Assembly (NCBI RefSeq): GCF_002950945.1
Contig: NZ_CP012673.1
Location: 2,108,001-2,172,000 of the forward strand
Direction: 5' to 3'
Length of the DNA: 64,000 nucleotides
Origin: Sorangium cellulosum
GTDB taxonomy: Bacteria; Myxococcota_A; Polyangia; Polyangiales; Polyangiaceae
This document shows positions 50,929 through 57,961 of the stretch, one piece after another (position 1 is the stretch's first letter; each line of letters starts with the position of its first letter). A model generated the notes under the pieces. That model ran no database searches. It was given only the letters and a program-made list of their open reading frames with translations, and was not told where the DNA came from. The position numbers and the translations under genes are program-made.

Positions 50929-52269
50929 ATGAACGCACCTGTCGTCGCAGGGGACGTGATCGCTGAGAAATACCGGGTCGACCGGGTCCTGGGCGGGGGC
51001 GCCATGGCGATGGTGGTCGGCGCCAGCCACCTCTCTCAACCGCAGCAGGTCGCGATCAAGCTCCTGCTCGACGACCGCCGGCGAGGCGTGTCGGAGCGGC
51101 TCCTCGAGGAGGCGCGCGCGGCGGCGCTGCTCAAGGGCGAGCACGTCGTGCGCGTGCTCGACGCCGGCCGGCTCGGCTCGGGCGTCCCTTACGTCGTGAT
51201 GGAGCACCTCGAGGGGCGGGACCTCGCCGAGGTGCTGCGCGAGCGGGGCACGCTCGATATCCCGGAGGCGCTCGACTACGTGCTGCAGGCCTGCGTGGCG
51301 GTGGCCGAGGCGCACGCGTCGGGGATCGTGCACCGCGGCCTCGAGCCGGCGAGCCTGTTCCTCGCCGGGGCGCCCGACGGGGCGACGATCCTGAAGGTGC
51401 GCGACTTCGGCCTCTGGGAAGAGCTCCCCGGCGTGCGCGAGGGCGACCCCGGCTCGCCGGGGCAGGCGGGTGAGCTGCCCCGCGCTGCCCTCTACGCGTC
51501 GCCGGAGCAGGTGCGCCAGTCGGACGACGTCGACGCCAGCGCCGATCTCTGGTCGCTCGGCGCGATCCTCTACCATCTGCTGACGGGGCAGCCGCCGTTC
51601 GAGGCGACGTCGTTCGCCGATCTCTCGCTGCGCGTCGCGGGCGCGGACCCGGAGCTCCCCAGCGCGATCCGGGGCGACATCCCCCCCGCGATCGAGCGCG
51701 TCCTCCTCTGCTGCCTCGAGAAGGATCCGGAGCGGCGCCCTGCGAACGTGGCCGAGCTCGCGATCGCGCTCGCCCCGTTCGCGCCGGTGGCCAGCCAGGC
51801 GTACGCGGAGCGCGCCGCGCGCATCCTCGGCGCCACGCTCCCGCCCCGCCCCCGCGCGTCGCTCCCGACGATCGGGCTCGGGCTGAACGCGGCGCCGCTG
51901 TCGGGCCCGCGCTCGGCGCCGCTGTCGGGCCCGCGCTCGGCGCCGCTGTCGGGCCCGCGCTCGGCGCCGCTGTCGGGCCCGCGCTCGGGCCCGCGCTCCG
52001 CGCCGCCGCCGTCCGGTCCGCGCTCGCAGGAGAGCGTCCTGCCGAGCGTGCCGGCGCCCGCGCTCGCGGCCGAGCACGCCGCGCCGGACCGGGGCACCAG
52101 GCGGGCGCGCGTCGGGCTGATCGCGGCCATCGCGTCCCTGATCGCGATCCTGGCCCTGGCCGCCGCGCGCTCCGCGAGCCCCACCGAGCGCCCCGCGGAT
52201 CGCCCGGCGAGCGCCGCACCCCCGGCCGCTCCGGGCGACGCCGCGAGCCGGCCCGCCGCGGCGCCTTAG
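50929..52269 (+). CDS. Membrane-anchored Ser/Thr protein kinase, degenerate catalytic loop
   Basis: A 446-residue Hanks-type kinase homologue. Residues ~10-280 are the kinase fold: glycine loop GGGAMAMV, beta-3 Lys44 in VAIKLL, and DFG intact (159-161 in KVRDFGLW). SPEQV is present, but the catalytic loop reads HRGLEPAS (135-142). The proton-acceptor Asp is Gly137, the Lys is Glu139 and the Asn is Ser142, so activity is doubtful. A linker with four copies of SAPLSGPR (from residue 321) leads to a single membrane helix (VGLIAAIASLIAILALAAA, ~405-425) and a short Pro/Ala-rich exterior tail. GGGGAGCC precedes the ATG. It is divergent from the pseudokinase megaprotein. A scaffold or regulator role is inference. 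Confidence 0.88.
   Translation: MNAPVVAGDVIAEKYRVDRVLGGGAMAMVVGASHLSQPQQVAIKLLLDDRRRGVSERLLEEARAAALLKGEHVVRVLDAGRLGSGVPYVVMEHLEGRDLAEVLRERGTLDIPEALDYVLQACVAVAEAHASGIVHRGLEPASLFLAGAPDGATILKVRDFGLWEELPGVREGDPGSPGQAGELPRAALYASPEQVRQSDDVDASADLWSLGAILYHLLTGQPPFEATSFADLSLRVAGADPELPSAIRGDIPPAIERVLLCCLEKDPERRPANVAELAIALAPFAPVASQAYAERAARILGATLPPRPRASLPTIGLGLNAAPLSGPRSAPLSGPRSAPLSGPRSAPLSGPRSGPRSAPPPSGPRSQESVLPSVPAPALAAEHAAPDRGTRRARVGLIAAIASLIAILALAAARSASPTERPADRPASAAPPAAPGDAASRPAAAP
51891..51986 (+). repeat. 24-bp tandem repeat, four in-frame units
   Basis: Four identical 24-bp units (GGCGCCGCTGTCGGGCCCGC plus four bases) encode AAPLSGPRS/SAPLSGPR repeats in the cytoplasmic linker of the Ser/Thr kinase, followed by two degenerate partial units. 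Copy-number change would keep the frame and alter linker length. Confidence 0.85.
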
Positions 52270-52314
52270 AGCGACAGACGGGTTGACCCCGCCTGAATCG
52301 AGCAGAACCTCGAG

Positions 52315-52385
52315 CCGCCAAGGCGTAAGCGACGCCAACACATCCTCTTTTTCTGGCGTCCTTGGCGTTCCTGGCGCCTTGGCGG
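52315..52385. promoter_or_regulatory. Intergenic stem-loop upstream of tyrA
   Basis: CCGCCAAGGCG (52315-52325) is perfectly complementary to CGCCTTGGCGG (52375-52385). The space between contains further TTGGCG/GACGCCAA words that can pair internally. It starts 46 bases past the kinase stop and ends 90 bases before tyrA. It could terminate the kinase transcript or attenuate tyrA. The repeated TTGGCG phrase is of a dispersed intergenic type. No leader peptide with tyrosine codons was seen. Confidence 0.45.
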
Positions 52386-52475
52386 TTCCTCTCTCGCTCG
52401 ATCGACGGATCGGTGCCCCAGGCGTCCCCAGAAAACGTGGCCTCGGCCCGGACCGACTGTCGTAGTATCCGCGCC

Positions 52476-53588
52476 ATGCCGCATTCCCTCCCACAGCGCG
52501 GGGACGGTCCCCCGCCGCCCGCGCGCATCGGCAACGTCGCCTTCCTCGGGTATGGCCGGTTCGGCGCGGCGCTCGGTTCTCTCCTGCGCGATGCCGGGAT
52601 CGGGGTGCGCGCGCTCGATCCCGGGGCCGAGATCCAGGGCGCCGCGCGCGCGGCCTCGCTGCCGGAGCTCGTGGGCGGCGTGGACCTCGTCCTCGTCGCG
52701 GTCCCGGTCCCGGCGATGCGCGACGCCATCACGTCGCTGCGGCCGCACCTCGCGCCCGGGCAGGTGGTGGCCGACGTGGGCAGCGTGAAGACCGTGCCCG
52801 CGCGCGCCATGGCCGAGGTGCTCGGCGGCGACCGCCCCTGGGTGGCGACGCACCCGCTCTTCGGTCCGGCGAGCCTCGCCCGCGGGGAGCGCCCGCTGCG
52901 CGCCGTCGTCTGCCCGAACCCGGCGCACCCGGACGCGGTGCGTCGTGTCGTCGCGCTGTTCGAGCAGATCGGGTGCCAGGTGCTCGAGCAAGCTCCGGAG
53001 GAGCACGACCGCGTGATGGCCTTCACCCACGCGCTCGCGTTCTTCATGGCGAAGGGCATGATGGACGCGGGGGTGCCCGCCGGCGCGCCGTACGCGCCGC
53101 CCTCGTTCCAGGGGATCGCGCGCACCATCGAGACGGTGCGCGCCGACGCGGGCCACCTGTTCGCGGCGCTGCACCGCGAGAACCCCTTCGCGGGCGAGGC
53201 GCGCCGCCGGCTCATCGACGCGCTCGTCGCCATCGATCGCAGCCTCGACGTCGCCGCGAAGGACGCCGCGCCCGAGGACGCCGCCGCCCTCGCGATCCCC
53301 GATCTCGGCGCGCTCTCCCCCGAGCTCCGCGAGACGCGGGAGCTCATCGACGAGCTCGACCTGGAGCTCGTGGGGCTGCTCGCGCGCCGCTCCGAGCTCG
53401 TCCAGCGCGCCGCGCGCGCCAAGGCCACGATCGGCGCCGCCGTCCGGGATCCGCTGCGCGAGGCGCGGCTCATGGAGTCCCGGCGCCGCTGCGCCGCCGA
53501 GCTCGGGCTCGACCCCGCTGGCGTCGCCGAGGTCTTCGAGGTGATCCTCCGCCACTCGCGCTCGCTGCAGGAGCGGCGCTCCCCCTGA
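52476..53588 (+). CDS. tyrA: Prephenate dehydrogenase with C-terminal chorismate mutase
   Basis: A 370-residue bifunctional enzyme of tyrosine synthesis. Residues ~15-280 are a TyrA dehydrogenase: NAD-binding VAFLGYGRFGAALGSLLRDAG, DLVLVAVPVPAM, VVADVGSVKTVPARAM and THPLFGP with the conserved His. The EEHDRVMAFTHALAFFMAKGM helix follows. From ~285, ELRETRELIDELDLELVGLLARRSELVQRAARAK is an AroQ-type chorismate mutase helix with the catalytic Arg/Lys pattern, followed by REARLMESRRRCAAELGLD. The order is the reverse of the enterobacterial T-protein, where the mutase comes first. The ATG at 52476 is the first sensible start. Monocistronic in appearance. Confidence 0.92.
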   Translation: MPHSLPQRGDGPPPPARIGNVAFLGYGRFGAALGSLLRDAGIGVRALDPGAEIQGAARAASLPELVGGVDLVLVAVPVPAMRDAITSLRPHLAPGQVVADVGSVKTVPARAMAEVLGGDRPWVATHPLFGPASLARGERPLRAVVCPNPAHPDAVRRVVALFEQIGCQVLEQAPEEHDRVMAFTHALAFFMAKGMMDAGVPAGAPYAPPSFQGIARTIETVRADAGHLFAALHRENPFAGEARRRLIDALVAIDRSLDVAAKDAAPEDAAALAIPDLGALSPELRETRELIDELDLELVGLLARRSELVQRAARAKATIGAAVRDPLREARLMESRRRCAAELGLDPAGVAEVFEVILRHSRSLQERRSP

Positions 53589-54280
53589 GCCCGCGCGCCC
53601 GCGTCCGCGTCCGCGTCCGCGCGAGCGCCGCGCCGACACGCGCCGCGGAAGCCGGGAAAACGCCGCGAGGACGTCGGCGGAAACCTCCGCGACTCCGGGG
53701 CTCCTTACGCCGCCGCGGCGCCCGCCCCGAAGCGCGATCTGCCTCACTGCTTCTCCGCGCGGCGCGCCGGATTCCTCTTTCTCACCGCCGCCTCCCGGGT
53801 GTACGGTGCTTGTGCGGAGAACGTGGATTGTGCTCAGGATCAGCCTTAGCCCAGTGCAGGCTGACCCGGGGTCGCACGTGCGACATCGCCTCGACTACCA
53901 TACAGCCTCGTCAGTACGGTTCAGGGAGGGCTGAATGGATCCATGCTGCGGTCTGGCCGGGGGGGCCTCAGCGTTCCCTCGGCGCGCTCCTCGGGGGCGA
54001 GCGCCGCGCGCTGGCGCAGCGGGATGCCGCCGGAGGGGGCTCGCGGCGCGCCGCGGCGGCGCTCTCGGGCGGTCCGGCGTGACCGACCGCGGAAGCGCCG
54101 CCGGCTGCAGGAGCACAGCTGCGCCCACGAGGCGACATCGTACCCCTGACTCGCCTCGGGCGAGCCCCTGACCCGGGTCGATCAGGCGCCGCCCGAAAGC
54201 GGTGGACAGCGATGGGTTCCTGAGGATGCTGCGAAGCTGGTCACGTGGCCGGCGTCGGGGTGGGGGAAAGGAGACCGGGG
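53589..54280. other. Intergenic region, no gene accepted
   Basis: About 690 bases between tyrA and the REC-GAF-HK-REC gene. It contains GCGTCC repeats (53601-53618). A good ribosome-site-like AGGGAGGG occurs before an ATG at 53935, but the frame that follows is Arg/Ala/Pro-rich with no recognisable fold, so it is not called. No hairpin with a T-tract was seen. Confidence 0.45.
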
Positions 54281-56422
54281 ATGAGGGTGGAAGTAGGCAG
54301 GGTCAACATCCTGGTCGTCGACGACAGGCCCGAGCAGCTCATGTCCCTGGAGGCCGTCCTCGCCCCGCTCGGCGAGAACGTCGTCAAGGCGTCCTCCGGC
54401 AGGGAGGCGCTCCGCAGCCTCCTTCAGGAGGAGTTCGCGGTCATCCTCCTCGACATCAACATGCCGGAGATAGACGGGTTCGAGACGGCGACCCTCATCC
54501 GCAAGCGGAGGAGCACGCGGCACACGCCGATCATCTTCCTGACGGCGCACACCGATCGTGTCTATGTCGAGCGCAGTTATTCGCTCGGGGCCGTGGATTA
54601 CATCATGACCCCTTTCGCCCCGGAGGTCCTGCGCACCAAGGTGTCTGTCTTCGTCGACCTCTTCAGGAAGACGCAAAAGATCAGGCTCCAGGCCGAGTCG
54701 CTGCGCGCGCGCGCGGAGCAGCTCCAGCGGCTCAACCGCGCCGCGCTCGCGATCAACTCGGCCCTGTCGCTCGACGCCATGACCGCGGCGATCACCGATG
54801 CGGCGCGCGACGTCTCCTGTGCCCATCAAGCCATGACGCTCGTGAAGCTGGAGAGGCCCGGCGAGCGGGCGCGCACCGCGGCGTCGTACTCCGAGCGGTA
54901 CGCGACGTTCCAGCACGAGTCGCCGCCGCCCATCGCAGGCAGGCTGTGCGCCTTCGTGTGCGGCAGGAACAGGCCCCTCCGCATGACGCAGCGGGAGCTC
55001 TCCCAGCACCCGGAGTGGCTGGACGACGGCGGGCAGCACCCGCCGCCGCGGGGCTACCTCGCCGTGCCGCTCACGGCGGCGGACGGCCGCAACATGGGCG
55101 CCATCCAGCTCTCGGACCGGCATGACGGGGAGTTCTCGGACGACGACGAGACCGTCCTCGTGCAGCTCGCGCAGCTCGCCGCGATCGCCATCCAGAACTG
55201 CGTGCACGCCGAGGCGCGCGAGGCGAACCGCATGAAGGACGAGTTCCTCGCGACGCTCTCCCACGAGCTGCGCAGCCCGCTCAACGCGATCCTCGGCTGG
55301 ACTCACCTCCTGCGCGGCGAGCCGTTCGACGAGCAGCGGGTGTCCCACGGCCTCGAGGTGATCGAGCGCAACGCGGCCGCGCAGGCGAAGCTCATCGAGG
55401 ATCTGCTCGACGTCTCCCGGATCACCGCGGGCAAGCTGCGCATCAGCGCCGCGCCGATGGCGCTCGCGCCGGTGGTGGAGACCGCCGTCGACGCGATCCG
55501 CCCCGGCGCCGAGGCGAGGGGGCTCACGGTCGACGTCGCGCTCGACCCGGCCGTCGAGGTGAACGGCGACGCGGACCGGCTCCAGCAGGTCGTCTCGAAC
55601 CTCCTCTCCAATGCCCTCAAGTTCACGCGCCCCGAGGGACACATCCACGTCTCCCTCCGCCGCGCCGGCGCCTCCGCGGAGCTCTCGGTGCGCGACACGG
55701 GGGAGGGGATCGCGCCCGATTTCCTGCCGTTCCTCTTCGAGCGCTTCCGCCAGGCGGACAGCACGAGCCGCCGGAAGCACGCGGGCCTCGGCATCGGGCT
55801 GTCGCTCGTGCGCGACATCGTCGAGGCCCACGGCGGCTCGGTCGTCGCCGAGAGCGCCGGGCTGCAGCAGGGGTCGACGTTCGTGGTCCGGATCCCGCTG
55901 CTCGGGGCCGAGCGCCGCCTCTCCGTCGCGCCGCTGCGGGAGGCGCGGTCGCGCCCGCTGGCCGCGTGTGACGCCGCCTCCGATCTCGGCGGGCTCCATG
56001 TCCTGCTCGTCGAGGACGACGCGGACGCCAGGGAGCTCCTCCAGGAGGTGCTCTCGCAGCACCGCGCCGAGGTGACCGCGGTCGCCTCCGTCCGCGAGGC
56101 GCTCGCGGCCTTCGGCGCGGCGCGCCCGCACGTGCTCGTGAGCGACATCGCCATGCCGGGCGAGGACGGCTACGAGCTCATCCGTACGATCCGCCAGCAC
56201 CCGCCGCAGGCCGGCGGCGATCTTCCCGCGCTGGCGCTGACGGCGTATGCCCGCAAGGAGGACCAGAAGCGCGCGCTCGACGCCGGCTTCCACATGCACG
56301 CCACGAAGCCGATCGAGCCCGCCGCGCTCGTGGCGGCCGTCGCGCACCTCGCGGCCCGAGCCCGCGCCGGCGAGCTCTCCGGCGCGCGAGAGCGAGGCTC
56401 GAGCGAGGACATCGCGCGCTGA
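54281..56422 (+). CDS. Hybrid histidine kinase REC-GAF-HisKA-HATPase-REC
   Basis: A 713-residue soluble hybrid. The N-terminal receiver has VVDDR, Asp58 in VILLDINMPEIDGF, FLTAH and a Pro-x-Ala end (MTPFAPEVL) in place of the usual Lys-Pro. A short coiled coil leads to a GAF domain (~150-300). HisKA has His328 in TLSHELRSPLNAILG; the HATPase has SNALKFT, DTGEGIAPDF and GLGIGLSLVRDI. The C-terminal receiver has VEDDADARE, Asp622 in VSDIAMPGEDGYEL and a Lys in ATKPI. The N-terminal receiver lets another kinase feed into this one. GGAAAGGAGA precedes the ATG at 54281. No adjacent partner regulator. Confidence 0.93.
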   Translation: MRVEVGRVNILVVDDRPEQLMSLEAVLAPLGENVVKASSGREALRSLLQEEFAVILLDINMPEIDGFETATLIRKRRSTRHTPIIFLTAHTDRVYVERSYSLGAVDYIMTPFAPEVLRTKVSVFVDLFRKTQKIRLQAESLRARAEQLQRLNRAALAINSALSLDAMTAAITDAARDVSCAHQAMTLVKLERPGERARTAASYSERYATFQHESPPPIAGRLCAFVCGRNRPLRMTQRELSQHPEWLDDGGQHPPPRGYLAVPLTAADGRNMGAIQLSDRHDGEFSDDDETVLVQLAQLAAIAIQNCVHAEAREANRMKDEFLATLSHELRSPLNAILGWTHLLRGEPFDEQRVSHGLEVIERNAAAQAKLIEDLLDVSRITAGKLRISAAPMALAPVVETAVDAIRPGAEARGLTVDVALDPAVEVNGDADRLQQVVSNLLSNALKFTRPEGHIHVSLRRAGASAELSVRDTGEGIAPDFLPFLFERFRQADSTSRRKHAGLGIGLSLVRDIVEAHGGSVVAESAGLQQGSTFVVRIPLLGAERRLSVAPLREARSRPLAACDAASDLGGLHVLLVEDDADARELLQEVLSQHRAEVTAVASVREALAAFGAARPHVLVSDIAMPGEDGYELIRTIRQHPPQAGGDLPALALTAYARKEDQKRALDAGFHMHATKPIEPAALVAAVAHLAARARAGELSGARERGSSEDIAR

Positions 56423-57444
56423 CGGGCCACGGCGCGTGAGCCGGGCGGGCGCGACCGGCGGCGCGGCCCGCGCCCGGGCTCGCCTGACAGCCCTGGGTCC
56501 TTGTGCTCGGGCCCGCCCGGGTGGCGCGCGGAGCGATCCCCCGGCCGTCCCGATTGGCCATCACCCGCAATCGCTTTCATGTCGCGCGACACCGCGATCA
56601 TACGTCGCCCCGCTCGAGCGCGATCGATATCGAGTCTACAGCCGGCCCGTCCGCGCGCGGGGTTGAGGGCAAAAAGGCGCAGGACGCCACGGCGCCTGCG
56701 CTCCCGGGAGAGCGCCCGCAACCCCTCCTTCGCGGCCCCCGGACCTCACGGCGTAGGCCCTTTCGCGCTTGGCCGCCGCGGGCCCGCCGCGGCGACACGG
56801 CGGCTCCAAGGCCCGGTTTCTTGGCCCGCCGCGTGTTCTTCTGCGAGCTCATCCGCGCGCGCCGCCCAGTCGTCGCGCGGCGCGCGGGCCGTAGGCCTGG
56901 GACTTGCAGGTTCACGGCGCGGCGACCAGTCCTCATGATGCCATGCAGACCGAGCTCCAGACCCAGACGACTGGCACCCGCGCGACAGCGCGGCTCTGGG
57001 AGCGCCTCATCCGGCGCCGGCGGTGGTCCCGAGGTCGAACACACGAGCACGGCACCGGCTCATGAAGGCCTCTACTTCGGAGGTGCATCCGTTATCGCGG
57101 CCGATTTGTCAAGTCCAGCCATCATCGTGACCGCCGCGCGCCCGCGCGGCGGATGTGCTTGACCTGCCGGCATTCACGGCGGGTCGCACACCTGCAACGA
57201 TGATGCAGTGAGACAAAAAGCTTGCGTAATCCAGTATGGTGGCCTATCATCCACAATAACGGAATCATCATGCAGTAGACACCGAACCGCTGCACTCGAA
57301 GCGCCCGTGGGGCTCGCGGGCGCCCATTTCGCGAATTTTTTTGAGCGCGAAGTGAGCTGATTGCAGGGTAGTGCAGGGGTCGGCGCCAGGATGTACCGAG
57401 CCATTCTTTTGGGGGGGAACAACCCAACGGAGAGAAACGGACAT
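56423..57444. other. 1-kb gene-poor intergenic region
   Basis: No frame here looks protein-coding on either strand; those present are Arg/Pro-rich. The right part (57180-57360) is clearly less GC-rich than the rest of the window and contains the related words ATGATGCAGTGAGAC and ATCATGCAGTAGAC (around 57200 and 57267). It includes a candidate promoter for the Gly-rich lipoprotein. The left part may be a decayed gene, but no remnant could be identified. Confidence 0.45.
57222..57250 (+). promoter_or_regulatory. Candidate sigma-70-type promoter
   Basis: TTGCGT (57222-57227) and TATCAT (57245-57250) are separated by 17 bases in a locally AT-richer stretch, about 195 bases upstream of the Gly-rich lipoprotein start. 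The -10 matches five of six consensus bases; the -35 only three. Confidence 0.35.
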
Positions 57445-57744
57445 ATGAAAGCTTCGATGAGCATGCTCGCAAGCGCGCTGCTGTTTGGCGCGTCCCTTAT
57501 GATGATCGGCGCCGGATGCGGCGATGACGGTGACGACCCCACCGGCACCACGTCGACGACGACGGGCACGGGCACGGGCACGGGCGGCGGCGGCACGGGC
57601 GGCGGCGGCACGGGCGGCGGCGGCACGGGCGGCGCGGCTGAAGGCGGCGGCGGCGCGGCTGAAGGCGGCGGCGGCGCGGCTGAAGGTGGCGGCGGCGCCG
57701 GCGGCGCGGCTGAAGGCGGCGGCGGCGCCGGCGGCGGCGACTGA
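57445..57744 (+). CDS. Small glycine-rich lipoprotein
   Basis: A 99-residue protein with a lipoprotein signal (MKASMSMLASALLFGASLMMIGAGC; Cys25) followed by DDGDDP, a Thr/Gly stretch and then repeats of GGGGTGGGG and AAEGGGG to the end (GGD). There is no folded domain. It is probably a secreted or envelope linker-like low-complexity protein, of a kind often seen in myxobacterial lipoproteins, here without any C-terminal domain. AGAGAAACGG precedes the ATG. The repeats are short DNA repeats (GGCGGCGGCACG, GCGGCTGAAGGC) that could change length by slippage. It may be the surviving N-terminus of a longer gene; function unknown. Confidence 0.7.
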   Translation: MKASMSMLASALLFGASLMMIGAGCGDDGDDPTGTTSTTTGTGTGTGGGGTGGGGTGGGGTGGAAEGGGGAAEGGGGAAEGGGGAGGAAEGGGGAGGGD

Positions 57745-57961
57745 GTCGCGCTCGTCCACGGCGCTCCTCCCTCGCTGAACCCGCGACGCGGGATCGCGAG
57801 GGAGGCGCGCCACCCGAGCCCGGAAGGGAATCACGGGAAGGCGGGGGAGCACGGAAGATGCTTTGCGTCTTCCCTCCTTCCTGTGGACTTCCGATACGTC
57901 ATCTCAGATCCACGAGTGTTCCCGTGCCGGCTGACCCCGGCCCGGAGCGTCGGCGCGAACG

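Noticed and set aside
53935..54171. A 78-codon gene with a good AGGGAGGG ribosome site
   Set aside because: The product is Arg/Ala/Pro-rich with no recognisable structure, and overlapping frames on both strands look equally random.
56598..57050. A 150-codon basic protein on the minus strand in the gene-poor kilobase
   Set aside because: The composition is random-looking, there is no ribosome site, and codon choice is unlike the real genes around it.
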